Positions 23,147 through 36,600 of a DNA stretch of 64,000 nucleotides are shown piece after piece. The notes under the pieces are model-generated. The model worked only from the letters and a program-made list of their open reading frames with translations, was not told the origin of the DNA and did no database searches. Each line of letters starts with the position of its first letter. The stretch's first letter is position 1. A program made the position numbers and the translations under genes. The stretch is from Durusdinium trenchii. Its lineage: Eukaryota > Sar > Dinophyceae > Suessiales > Symbiodiniaceae. The stretch is taken from NCBI GenBank assembly GCA_963970005.1, contig CAXAMN010004113.1:1083049-1147048 (forward strand). The letters run 5' to 3'.

Positions 23147-24461
23147 TAGGGCCCAACCTCACCCATGACTTTCTATATGGGGATGTGACTCACGACAGCA
23201 CGGCGCAGTTTTTGGCAGTGGCGGGACGTCATGGAAGATGGGTAGACACGTTTTTCGGGGCTGGTGACCACCTGGTTCGTTTCATGTTTGGACGGGCTGG
23301 TCATTTGAAACTGTTTGAGGCCAAGAGCTGGTCATTTGAGACAAAGAACTGGTCATTCTCCTTGCCTTCATCCAATACCTTTAAGGTAGAGCCTGCAGGG
23401 ACATTTTTTGTTTTTTTTGCGTGGGGAGATGTTCATAGTGTTCCAACTATCCGTCAAGCCAGAGAGAACAACCAACAAAATGTTTTCCCAACCGCACCAA
23501 TGGAACGAACACAACTTTGTAAAGCATCTCCAGATGACCTACCTCAGTGCTATGGAAAAAACACTACTACACCCACTCAGTGGATTACCTTGAGGTTTTT
23601 TTGGATGATTGTGGACACCCCATTCCAAAGGAAGATCTGGAAACTTTGGATCCACCTACCCTGGTTTGGGGCTCGTTTTGACCCCATCAGCCCCAAAAGC
23701 CACCCAAACCGAGGCCCCAAAACGAGCCTTCTCCGCGTTCGGCCAACGGCCTTCTTGTTTGCCTCGTTCCGCAGGCGGGACCCCATGCGATCTTGACCTC
23801 TGTGGGTGACCGGGTCGTCGGCCTGGTCCGACGCGGCACAGCACCTCGGTCGGTGTCGGTTCCTCGGTCGTCGGATGGGGACTGGGGATGGATAGGGCGC
23901 TGCCCGCGACCCCAGGAGAACACCTGTGGGCAGCGCCCTGCACCAAGCCTATACCGCATACCATCACGACATGTGGGCAGCGGCAACCTGCAGTCACCAG
24001 CACAAAAAAAAAACAAAGCGTACGGCCGTAAGCATAGACCCAGCAGCACCCTGCAGCGGCACCGGCACCAGGACTCCAAAACGCGCATGGGCATCTCTTC
24101 CCATACTTAAAGTAACAATTACCACAATTACCTCTTCCTATTTGGGGAAAATGATCAAACATAACACATCATGTTAGAGTTATGTTGCGACAATTTCAAT
24201 TTGCGATATGTTTTTTCGTTGGCAACTCCTTTTGGTACGGCAGTGAGAACCCCCCACAATCAAGCCTTCTCACAAGTCCCTCCGCCTTCTTCCCAACGAC
24301 TCCAAGAACACTCCAAAGCTTTCGCACACCTTAAGATGTTCATCAAATCATCAAGCACAGCACCCTTAGATCTATGAGCCCTTGCGATCTAGATTGACCC
24401 GGCCTATATAGCGGAAATTTGCAATTATCTAGACTCTAGACGCTGGTCAACTCTTTTGCAG

Positions 24462-24641
24462 ATCGGGGTAGCAAATACCATCAAATCCCTCCCCCGCCTT
24501 CGCCACATTTGGGTGGGGCATTTTCGAGCCCCAATAACTCCACTCCTCGACTGGTTCAAGGCCTACCTGGACTTAGAGCTGACCAAGGGCCAAAGCCTCC
24601 TGACAGTCAGCACCGGGAAGAGCGATGAAGAGTACCTCAAG
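24462..24641 (+). CDS. Candidate propeptide exon upstream of the protease domain
   Basis: Sixty codons open in phase 0 between an excellent acceptor (ctcttttgcag) and a GA donor at 24642. The protein reads IGVANTIKSL ... DWFKAYLDLEL ... SDEEYLK, soluble and unlike random translation. Its end phase agrees with the first catalytic exon at 25817. I do not recognise the domain; assignment to the protease gene rests on strand, phase and position only. It could belong to a separate small gene. Confidence 0.4.
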
Positions 24642-27600
24642 GACGGATCATAAGGTTACGCGCAGGGTAGATGTATCTGGACAGTTCATATCTTTATAGG
24701 TACACTTCCTGAGGATAACAAGAGATTATCAACCAGCACCTTCATGTCGAGGTCACCTGGCTGGTTTCCCCCCCAGCCCACCACTAAGGGACCTCCAGAT
24801 AGGACACCCCTTGAAGGTCCAGGAAGGTTGTTTGCAGTCTTTGTGGGAGACCTGACCTTTCATTGCACTCCTTCCACTGAATCAACTGACCATCCAGGGC
24901 TCAGCGGGTTCAGTGGATCCCTCCAGGCCGCAGCGGAGGTGGCGGCGCAGAAACCCTTGAGCCTACCAGAACGATGGACTGCACCTTGGATGACATGCGG
25001 TGTCGTGGGCCTACAAGTTGGACGTGTCTTGATGCATGTTCTCAAGCAGAATATGGAATACATTCAACTCTGTGGACTGTTCCATGTTCTTGTTGCTATC
25101 TAACTAACTAACTATCTATCGATCGATCGATCTATATTACTGTTTTTGTTTCAGATGATCTTGTGGAATAGTGCACCAATGTCACATTATGGGACAACTT
25201 CCCGCTATTTGTGAATCAACATTTGATTTGGCTGGCTGTTTGTCAGCCGTCTCAACTTATTTGTTTTTGTGTTCTTGAAGGTCATGCTACTAGAAGAGCT
25301 CAATTTAAAAATGAAACCCATCGAAACCTATTTCCCTCCGGAGGGCAACAGCAATGAGACCACGGTACGTAGCACCGACAGGTTTCCACCCAATTTCCAT
25401 CCGAACACCTCAAGACTCTCAGGTTGAAGGCCATCGCTCTTAGGTTGGAGGCCATTACTGTATCTTATAGGTTGGAGGCCATCGCTCTGGGTGGTTTCTG
25501 TCGATTTTGGAGGTTCAAAGCCTCAGCGTGTCTCGTTTCGTTTCGCTTCTCGTTGAGTTGTGCCAGTGTTTTGACTGGACGTCGGCTGCAACGGGCTATA
25601 TTCCTTGGGCCGGTGATCTTTGGACCCGGTGAGGTGCTTTGGACCCTATAACATGTCACTGATTTGACCATGAAATGCGTTTTGGGATCCTCATTCTAGA
25701 GCAAGGATGTCGAAATGGATGTTTAAACGAAGTCAATTTCATTGATTGGTTTGTGGTGATCTCGCTAAGCTGTCAGCATGCTCAGCATCCCATCATTCAT
25801 TCATCCCCACTGTCAGGATTGCTATGAGAACGACGGAGAGACTCATGCTTTGGGCATGGGAGTCGCGATGGGCTCCAAACTTTATTCCAGATTCAGCACC
25901 AAGGCTGGAAGGGACAAGCGGTCAAAGCGCTCAACAAGTATAGATCATCTCAATAAGTGATAGTGAACGCATTCCCGCCTTATCCAAGCCGCAAGCTTGA
26001 CACGCATTGTTGCTCTAATTCAATTGTAGTCCTTTGAGGTGGGTTTAGGACTGAGCCCGGAAAACGCAAGGAAAGGGGATGTGACCATCACGGGAGGGAC
26101 ATATTTCAACACTCCATGCAAAGACCTATACTGTATGTCACACTCACTCACTCACTCACTCACTCACTCACTCACTCACAAAACTAGCTAAGTCACTCAA
26201 AAAGTCACGTTTGCTATGTCACTATAGCTATGTGATCACAATCCCTGTCCCGAGTGCTACGCCTTACGCCGAGTGCATTCCAAGCCACGTGGCTCCCTTC
26301 TCAGCCAGGACGAAGCCATCGACTACGTCGTCCAGGCTGGAGACCGGCAGTCGGCAGTCACGATCGCATGTCCCGTCAGTCCGGTGGCTGAGCAGTCAAA
26401 CTGGTGACTGAGTCCGTGTGCTGTAAGGGGCTTCAGCAAGGGCTTGTGGGGAAGGGTTTGTATGTGTATTGGTTTTATGAGTTCGTTCGAAAAACTGGAT
26501 TGTAGAGGCATGAGTCAAACGTCGGAAAAAAATAGTGCTGATCATGACCAGTTGGTGGTGGAGCATTGCTGACAGTCTCGACCCATTCCAATAGCCCGAG
26601 CAGTGCAATCTGGCGTGTAGCTCAAGATTCAATAGGGTGACTTGTTTGTTGGACCCCTGGTTATGGAATCTGAGCCCATCCTCAGAAAGGACGCCAACCA
26701 CATTCTCGGAAGGTATATGTGGATCCTTAGGGGCCTGTGTTTCTGCCTTTTTTTACAGCCCAGCAGCATCCAGCCGCTACCTCATCCAGTGCCCTCGTAC
26801 TCGCTGGGAGACTGGGTAGTCGCGTACGTTCGCCGCGCGTACTTTAACCGCCGCGACAGTCACGGAGTTCTGCCCAGATCTTCGGCTCCGCCAATCTCAT
26901 CTACCGACCTCAGCTGAACTTCGTGCTGGTCTGCCGCATGCTTCACCTGCCTCCCAGCTGAACGAGGATGGCTGCTCTGAATCGCGGTGCTCTGTAGTCT
27001 CGCGGTGCCGAGTTGGAGCGGGATCTCCCATGTTTGTTGGGCGGTGGCATCGGAGTTGGAGGATGTTCGGTGGAACATGCAGATTACATGCATGCAGATC
27101 CATGTAGCTTCAGGAGTTAAGAGGTGTCTTGCTCCGGGAATTTGAGTGGACGACGGCAGATCTGGAGAGCACTCCCCAAGCACCCAGCTTGCCGTGACTT
27201 GCAGCTTGGACCGAGGCAGATCAGCCAGACCGATGCGCCAGACTGGGACCAAGGCACTCCTCAGAGATGGGCCGTGCATCCTACAGTCAATGGGATGAGC
27301 GAGGATGTGGAGGATCGGGACTCATCCTTTTCCCTAGAAGATGGTTAGACCCCCCAAACCCACCCCAACCACCTTCTCAGGAGGTGGCTGGAGCTCTCGG
27401 GATTATAATCTAAGACTATACTATACTTGGACCCTCCGATTGTCAGGGGTGACCGTTGGACCCAGCACCTTGGGGTACAAGGGTTGGCGAGAATAGGGCC
27501 CCAGCCTCCAGTCCTTCATCATGTGGTTTTGACTCGATAAAACATCTAAGATCAAGCCGGATCTGTGCAGCCAAGGATGAAGGAAAGTCTTGAAATGGAC

Positions 27601-30600
27601 ACGTGTGAATCATGAGGTGAAGGCTTCTTCTCACAAGGTTCCCTTGTGAACCAGGTGCTGATAGATATTCATGACCCACCATGCAGCACCTGCTCCGACC
27701 TTCATGAAGAACTGGCTGAGTGAGAGCCCGCCTTCCGCTCTCCTCGTGCTCTTCCGCTCCGCTCGTGCCGCCACGTCTGGAGGCGAGACGTGTCCTTTTG
27801 GCATTGACACCCAACTGCACCGCTTCGACAAGTGGGATCCTCCTGGGTCCCTCGGACCGATGGCCCCCGGCCGAAACCAGGCCGAGACTCGGGCCGAGAC
27901 TCGCGTCAGGAGGACACGGGTTCCGGGGGCGGTGACCTGGTGACATCGTTCACCGTGATACGCCCTGGCCATGGGCCTGGCCCGAAAGGATGACGAAGAC
28001 ATCCGAAGAGCCAATCCGGTGGTGCCATCCACGTCGCCATGAGTGGGTATAGTAGTAGTCTTCCGGGGATAGAACCCATCTGTCCATGAGTGGGTAGTAA
28101 TGACCATGATTCCTGGGAGTGTAATCGTCTTCTTTGCATAGCTCAAATCTGGGATAGATCAGCTCAAGGGTACCTATGCAAGGGTCACTTTCTTGGGCGA
28201 GATGGGGGTGTGGTGTGGATGATCGTGCTGGTGGAAAAAGTGCTTGGTCTTGGCGTCTTTGGGCCACCAAATGTTAACATGTGCACAGCATTGGCGTGGG
28301 TGTTGCAAAATCTGGAGGGCAAACGGCCTGAAAGGATATCAAAGGTAATGATAGTCTATAAAAGTACCAAAGATTGTATCATTATTGTTCCCTAAGGGTC
28401 CAGGACCATCCTGAGGAATGTCCTTTGGCCCCAAAGACCATTCTCAGGAAGTACTTTCACCTCCAAGACCATCCTCAGGATGGTCCTGGACCCTTAAGCC
28501 TTAGGGGTTATGTGCGAGAAGCTGGGAAAGACCTCCAGATTCCCAGTCGACGCTGCCGAGGTCGAAGGATGTGGATTCCAAGGGTCAAGGTCACTTGGAC
28601 GCTGGACGTCAGGATGAGGGAAGACCTGCTGACCATTGCCAGGAGCTTTGAGGAGATGTGGACCGATGGCTGAAAGAGGGTACCCCAACCAGCCTGTAGC
28701 TACATTGGGAACGTTTAAGATGTTGGATCAGGGTCCTATTGCACTCGTGTAGGTAAATTGTCCAGTCCCAATTTGTCCTTGCCGGGGTATGTTGGACAAA
28801 TTGACTTTGGGTGCTGCTTGCTGGTGGTTTACAGGCACACCCACCTTCAAAGGATCATGGACGCAAGATTCTCACCAGTCGATGTAAAAAAAACATATTC
28901 CACTCCACTCAGAATATTGTTTGCGCACCTCGCACATAGAACCCAACCCCTTTGACATTGGCTTTTGATCATACCACAGTATGTTGGGCTCCAAAATCGG
29001 GTCACCATGCGCTTCTAGCTGCATGGCTTTGAAGGAGAAACACCTATATCAACGACCTTATTAGGTAGCGTCCCACTGCCGACCTCGGCCGTGGAGACTG
29101 TGACTCGGCCGCGTCGCGTCAGAGCACCGGACGTCGGACGTGGCTCGGACCCCGAGGCATTTGGACCTTGCTGGATGAGCCGTGGCAGCCAAGGTTGCAG
29201 AGTATGTGTGTATGCATAATGCATGTGTGTGTGTGTGTTAGTTTTTCTTTTGGGGGGGATTGATGTGGCCATCTATGACGGTGACATAGTTCGTGTTCAT
29301 CTTTGACTTATTCTTAGGTGTGATGTGCATCCATCCTTCTCACGGCAAGCCAATGGGAAGAATGAACCCCTTCAAAGGCTGAAAAAATCTATGCCGTCAT
29401 GGGTTGATGATGCACATGTTGTATGGAAGATGCCCATTCTGGAAATTGTAGGGCAAATCAGATGCCCTTCAACTTGGCACCAGAGGTTCCTTACACTGAT
29501 AGAAACTATTGTTCTTTCCCAAGCACCCTGCTGGTGTATATATATATATATATACGTATGTTGCTTTCTTGCGCGCAGAGGGTTGAATGTGGCCTTTTAC
29601 CCCAGGATGATCAACTCATTGGCAAAGCAGTCGAACACCTGAACCCTAGCTGGGAGCTGAGCATGGAGCAGACCAAGTTGTTCTTGCTGAGGATTGCTTC
29701 AAGTCTGGGACTATCGGCCTCGCTTATGTGGGTACAATTTGCCAGATGGAAAAGCGCCTTGGCAGACATCCAAAAGCTGGAGAATCACAATCTTTTGGAA
29801 CCAGCATTCTTCACTATGGATGATTCTACAGCCCAAGGCTGGAGTATACATCAATGACATGGGCCAATGTTTGTTAACTCTTTCACCCTGCCAGCCGTGC
29901 CACCATCCATCAATGTGTAGAAATTCTGAATGTGCTGTTAAGACAGACTACCGTAGAATAGAAGGATTTTAGAGCTACTAGAGCACGCCTTTACTCAGAG
30001 CTTCAAGCTGAACCCTTTGGTTCAGCTTGCTCAGCGCCAAGGAACTATTGGGGCCAACGGCCGTGCTTTGGCGCGTCGGTTCGGAGGGGCGCTAGCTCGG
30101 TTCGGTAGCACATGCTCAATCCAAGTGTTGGATGGGCAACATGTGTGGTAGAGCTTCATGCTTTGAGCCCTGACATATGCATATATATATAATATAGTTA
30201 AATCATATTAAATCAGCTAAATTATATATAGATAGATCAGAGAGAGAGATCTCTCTTGCATGGAAACACCTGCTGTATGACCCTGGTTTTGGAGTTGCCA
30301 ACATTTTGTAAACTTTTCGGATGGAACAGGGTGGGCGGGGGGGCACTCTGCAGAGGGCTGATTTGTCCGTACCCAGGAACACCGCCGTGGTATGGCACAA
30401 CTTTCGCGCCTTGTCTTCAAGCAAGGTGACCTGACTAATCAAAGATGTATTCAAATATATATATATATATATATTATATACACAGTCTACCACCAATACG
30501 GGTATAATAGGCCCCTGAGGAAAAAACACTTTGATGGAAAATCAACCATGGACACTTTTCACACCTGATTTCCACAAGGAACCTGGATCACCTTTGCACA

Positions 30601-33600
30601 CGAGACTGGGCACATCTTTGGAGGCTGGCCGCTGACGACTTACTGACGAGTGGTGGCGGGTATGCGATCAGAGCATCAGCTCCAGGCAAATCCTCTCACT
30701 TCTGGCACTTCCCCCAAAAGAATCCAAGACATGACGACCAAAAAATGGCAATTGTCCCACTGATGGTCTTGTGGTCTTGGCGAATTTCAGTAATGTCCAT
30801 TTCCAGGTCGTGTCTGGGGGATCTGGCTTTCCCCAAGGTGTTTCCCGGTTCATCTTTGGTCAGGAGAACATTCCTTCGAGCTGGGCCAAGGGACGACGGG
30901 TGGCATCATGGACTATGGTGATGGACAACTGCTCTTTGGTGGGAATTCGTTGGAAAATGCAGACCCAGAAGCTATAGTGCCATTGGGACTGGAACAGTTC
31001 GTCCGTTAGACGACCTAGGGTTTTTTCGGGGTCCATGCCTAAGGCATGGTATTGTACCTGTTCCAGGGAGTTGGGGATATGAACGACTCAGCCATAAGAC
31101 CAGCTAGGCTAGCTAGGCGATGTCCAAATTGGGCAGTCTCGGTTCATGACGGTGCTCGTTTGACCAGCGGTGTCTGCGAACGGGTCGACTGCTCTCAAGT
31201 CAGTGCGCTCGTTGGATAAGAATCTGACGAGCAAATGTCTCAAGTAGAAGGCTCGATGTTACACTGTGCATCTTCATGCCGGCTCGTGCGTTGGGAAACG
31301 CCGCGAGCCCGAAATTTGGGCTGATCTGATCGGAGAGAAACAAAGAGGCCGAGGCTTTATCGTTCTCCCTGTCAGAGCTTCCTTCTGCTGCGGCTGAGGG
31401 ATGGGAAATTCCAGTTCAACACCCAATTCCGAAAGAAGAAGATGTGCCAGACGATGGACCAGGCGCCCAGGAACGCGAGAGAGAGAGAGGGGCTTTTCAG
31501 TCTCAGGTGTTTGGAATTGACCGTTCCACAGTTCCATCCTGCCTTTGAGCAGAACTGAACAAGAGAGCGTGGGTCCTAATCTTTTTAAACCTCCCTACAC
31601 CCCTTTTGTGGACCAACTGCACCGCTTGATTCACATGTTTCTTCCTACGGTACTCTTAGACTCCGCCGGGACGACCAGCGTGTGACCCACATGGCGCCAC
31701 CCCAGAGGCGTCGTGCACAGGCTCGGGGGTTGCCGCATGTGCCCCGCACGCTTTCGGTGCCAGGTGCTTCGTCCATCAACGGGATTTCAACCTGCTAAGG
31801 GGTAGGGCCGTGTACAGTGGGGACCAGATGTAGCAAACAGTAAAATCGTACAAGCATTCTTGCCAAAGCTGCTTAATCTTAGGCAGAACTGAACAGATCG
31901 ACCCGCATAAAGGTCTAAAAACATCATTCCGAGTTCTGAACAAACAAACATAATGCCCCGTGCACAGCGTGTCAGTCATGAGCCATTCTCACCAGGTGGT
32001 GAAAAACAAGTGCGGTGCCATCTGGCTCTTTGATGGCGAATGTGGCAACGGTGCCTCGTCCGGACCCCCTGGGCCCTCACCCCTACCTCCTGAGCGTCGT
32101 CAAAACCCCTACCTCCTTGTAGTTCCAGTGATGCGAGCATTCTGCCTGTTCATCTATAAATCCAGCCAAGAGGCGGAATTGTTTGTAGGTATACTCAAAA
32201 CGCTCCAAAGAGGCTTTGTGTTTTTAAGACTTCACCGCTGCGTGAGCTGTGACCCTCCGCACCCTCCGAACCTGTACCGACCTCACGTTCCACCCCGCAT
32301 GGCGAAGGTCAGTCGCAGATTGCTGTCACGGTGCCCTGAAACTTCCGATCATGGCACCTCCGCACTTGGCCGGTGCCCCTCCTGAGTTCCACTGACAGTC
32401 CAAGCGCAGCCCAGGAATTCTGACGGACCAGGAGGAGTGCGAATGTGCTGATGGCAGTCCCTCGATTCCCTCGATTGGTTTGACAACCACCGGGAACCCG
32501 GGGTGTTTGGTGTTTCCTCCCCCAACAGTCCATGTATGGCATATAATCATAATCAACTATTTTAGCTTCATTGGGAGGTTTAAGATGTTTTGAGGGTCAA
32601 TGTAGGTGTATATATGTATATATTTATACACACCATATTTTATGTATACAGTTATGCATACATATTCCCTACCCGGATCGTTGCTAGGACTTGTGCTGCA
32701 GTGGGGCAGTGAGATTCGGCACGAGATTCCTCCTTGGTAATGTGAATTATCTTGCTGGGGGTGCAGCCATATGCAAGTAAGAGACCTTAAAAATCCGCAG
32801 GAGGAATTCTCAGTTCATTTGAGGTTTCTGACTCCAGACCATACAGAGTGTGAAATCCAGAGCTGCAAAGCACCCAACACTGCATCTATGCAGTCTCGAC
32901 CGAGGCAAGAACTGCACGTACTGCAAGGATTGCACTTTGGACGCCAACAAGTTCTGCACCCCTGACGGCTACGGTGTGCATCCCATTGGTGTCCGTGCTG
33001 CAGTTCCAGGGGGTCGAATTAGCTCGCCTTGAGATCGAGGTTGTGTATCAGTACCGGCCCTGCCCAGAAGAGGGATTCTCCCTCAACATCTTGGTCTGAC
33101 GATTCATCATCACACCAGGCGTAGGGATTCACATATACCTTCTCAGAAGGTATTTAACCCCCTACAAGCCTACATCGTAATCATATATATATATATCTCC
33201 AACCACCCTCTCAGAGGGTGTGTGGTGGATCCGGCAGGTATTCTCGGATAGCCTGGGAGTGATTTCTGTAAAGTCAAAGAGGGTGTCGATCGGTTGACTT
33301 CGTTGTTTTTTTCTGTGCAAATGCCGCGTGGAGCTGTGTGAAGCCGTGTTTAGGCCACTAGTAGGGTGGTGGAGCTGATTCGGTACTGGGAAGGCTTGGC
33401 CAGAGCCAATCAGGCACTTCTCAAAGACAATCCTTTTCAGCACCAGTCGAGATCAAAGATGGCAGTCGGTGACCTGTGATTTCGGGTGCTGGTTGGTATG
33501 TGGATCGTTTAGAAAGACCAGCAGCCCACTGGCAGCCCACCATTGTCAATCCCGACTTCTGACGTCCATTCACCCAAGAGTATACAGTCCCTGTATAAAG

Positions 33601-36600
33601 GGCTGGCAAAGTCACAGTACCGAGCACAGCCAGACAAGAGTGTAGAAACACTGGAAAATTCGCAGCTTCGAAGCGCGCGAGGGTCACAGACAATCCGGTT
33701 TTTCAGAAGATGGTGAATAGATCTTCCAGATCTCTATCTAAAGCGCTCGGGTCTATAGACATTCTGTCGAGGGTGGCATGTCAATGTTCGCGGCCTGAGG
33801 TTTGGGCGTGGGCACCGGCGATTGCTGCACCCAGAATGGAACCTTCCGAAAGTCTGGGAGCTTTTGCCATGTGCCCGGACGTTGGAGTTGTTCGTTTCCA
33901 AGCTTGAGTAGTTGGATGACTGGCTGGGTGTTGATTGATGTTTTCATGCAACACTTGCACTCGTTGTTGGTCCTCACCGTCCTCACCTGTTGTCCTTTTA
34001 CTAAAACTAAAAAGGCCACCTAAGATGACCTAAGTTGGGATGAATGGAATATAGACAGAGCATGTCCCCAAAAACGCAAGTGACATATCATATTATATAT
34101 TTATGACGAACGTGTGTTTCCCTCTTGGTTTTTGGGATTTCATTCTCTTAAAGACTGGGCACAGCTCCACGATGAACCTTCTTGGGCTGCAAACGATGGA
34201 TTCGATGACACCTCCACAAAGCAACTCCACTCCACGGCGCTTGTTTCGTTCAGCTCCTGCAGTCTTTTTCATGAACAGCGGGGGGGTGCCCGGGCCACAG
34301 TGGGCCTATGTCACAGTCCGGAGTGTTGACTTGGCGATTGATTTGAAACTGTCAGGTGCCTGGTGTGGGCAATGGCTACTGCACCGCTGGGCTTTGCATC
34401 CCCTCCAAGTGTTCCGATTATCACTTCGTGGGCGACTTCTGTGGTCCGGGCGCCCGAACAAGCACGGCAATGGCACCAGCCGAAGCAGGGTGGTCGACCG
34501 GGGCCCTGGAGCCCTTAGAGGTTCAGAAGATTTCAGGAGTGTTCATCCAATGAATTTGTGGGTCCTGGTGCTGGTTAGTACAAATGGACGCTCATTGTTC
34601 AGGCCTGTTTTGATCATGTTGTGAGTTGTGAGCATTCTGCGAGCGTATATGCTGGGGATACGACACTTGACGTAGCAACTAAATTTGCGGTACATGGCCT
34701 AGCTTAAGTGTAGGCAAGCCTGGCAGGTGTGCATTGACAATCATTGACAGCAGCTGCATATGGCTGTAGATCCACCATGACAGCCGGGTTCAGGCTCCTC
34801 CGTGTGCTGGCCCAGGTTTGCAAGCTCAAAACGAATGCAAGTTCATGCGCCTGGACGTGTATGGCCAGGTTTCACATAGGATATTGTTCAAACAGGTCCC
34901 TACTAAACCATCAACACGATATTAGAGTGGTGATGGGACAATGCGGGAGTGCATTTGCTGTCCTGTGAGGAAGGCATTGGCCATCACTGGCCACCATTGC
35001 CACCACTCACTTGGTCTAGAAGATTGGATCCAGGATGAACAGTTGGACCCACTCGCCGAAGGTTTCTTCCCTTCAGAGCCTGAAGTTGTTCGCCTTTAGC
35101 CCTGGCGGCCAGTTCGGAACCTTCGGCCGTGAAGCACCAAGGTGTATGGATCAGAACCATGCGTGCAGCACCATGGATGGATGGCTGGTGAGACAAGAGC
35201 CGGCCACCTGGCGGTTCGCGAATCCTCCAGTTCGGTCTTGCGAGAGCCTCCACAAGGGGGTGGCCTTGTTTCGACTCAAGGGGAGGTGCAAAAGGCATGT
35301 CAAGTGCCAGGTTTTACCCAACCACTGGGCCACATTGCCCCAACCACTGGGCGGTAGATGAGAATTTATAACAGGGATCCATTTTCATGGTCCATGTTAG
35401 TTTGATAGGGGGTAGACTTTGGACACGTACTTGTAGCCTGTAGGATAAAACCATACAACATGTACTTATATCCATAGCCTTCGAGCATGCAACTGACTAA
35501 CGCCCGGGTCAGCGCAGGATTTGGATGCAAATTCGATTGGACTTGTCCCTTTACTTTTGGTTGATGTCAAGGAAGGATCTACTAGTCTACCTCGATGAGG
35601 GCTAAGTAACTACACAGACAATTGTCAAGTCCATTTGGCAGGGCACCCCCACGTTGCAAGGATAGCTTATAGCCGGTGTTTGTGTGATCCTCGTTCTCCA
35701 CCAAAACAGCGAACATGTTTCCTTTAGCTGGGGCGAACAGCATTGCAAACCGTCCTCCAACCACCAGCGCCTCCCGGTGTCCGCTTCCGTCGCCCGCGTC
35801 GCCAACCGTCGCCTTGGCACGAAAAACACGGACTCCAGGCGAACTATGTGAGGGACCAAGTGCCATGCAACTGGAGGATGGGCCTGGGAGACAGACGGTC
35901 CCTACCGCGCTACCGCGCGATCCGAGTGAAGGAATCCGGATGAAACCGGCAAGACCACCAAAGGGCTTGGGCTCAAATTGGAACGGACAAAGCATCAATA
36001 AGTATTCAGTACTTGGGTTCATTGGGTCGTTTTGGGGGGTCATTGAAGCATTTTTGTTTGAAGAGTTCTTTCACGAGCTCCCTGTTTGCCTGTCATGTCC
36101 CTGGGGCCTCGGGTCAAAAGGTTTTCAGCTCGATTTGTTGTAGCACACAGGGATGGCGAAAGTTTGTCAGGTGATGGTTCCAGTAGTTGAAGAAATGAAA
36201 TGCTTTGTTTACTGGCAGCGTTGTTCAAGCATCTCTCAGGCTGCCTCGTAGAACCTTGAAAGAGACATACTGTACCCTCCCGTGAATCTTCGGAAATCCT
36301 TCAAAGTATAAGCATGATGGCATGATGCCTTTTGGCGGTGCAGAGGCAGACAGGCAGGCAGAGAGGCAGAGACAGGCACAAAGACCCAGACACAGACACA
36401 GAGAAAGAGAGAGAGAGAGAGTGCGAGAGAGGGGTGGAGAGAAGGAGAAAGAGGAAGAGAAAGTTGGTGTTCACAGAGCATTACATTACCCACCCACAAC
36501 CACAAACCCAAAACAACAACACTGCCCCTTGGATTCGGGTGACCGTTTTTCTCTACAAACATGTTGTTTGCCACTTCCATGGTTGTTCCCTAGGGGGTGT

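Larger units (their letters stand above)
19094..24461. other. Intergenic region between the RCC1-like and protease genes
   Basis: Contains a copy of the ACCATCATCCACTG family (20630-20712), tandem GATCC-type units near 20815-20878, TA and CA/CG satellites (21996-22026, 23094-23146) and a CAGAGGTT-type element (22199-22296). A 203-codon open plus frame at 23185-23796 has no family features, low G/C at third positions, and a length expected by chance. Confidence 0.55.

Noticed and set aside
23185..23796. 203-codon plus frame
   Set aside because: Low G/C at third positions and no motifs; a frame of this length is expected about once by chance in a window this size.
27443..28146. Two long minus frames (167 and 171 codons)
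   Set aside because: They overlap protease exon 27783-27854 on the plus strand, which joins in phase to its neighbours; the minus frames show no family features.
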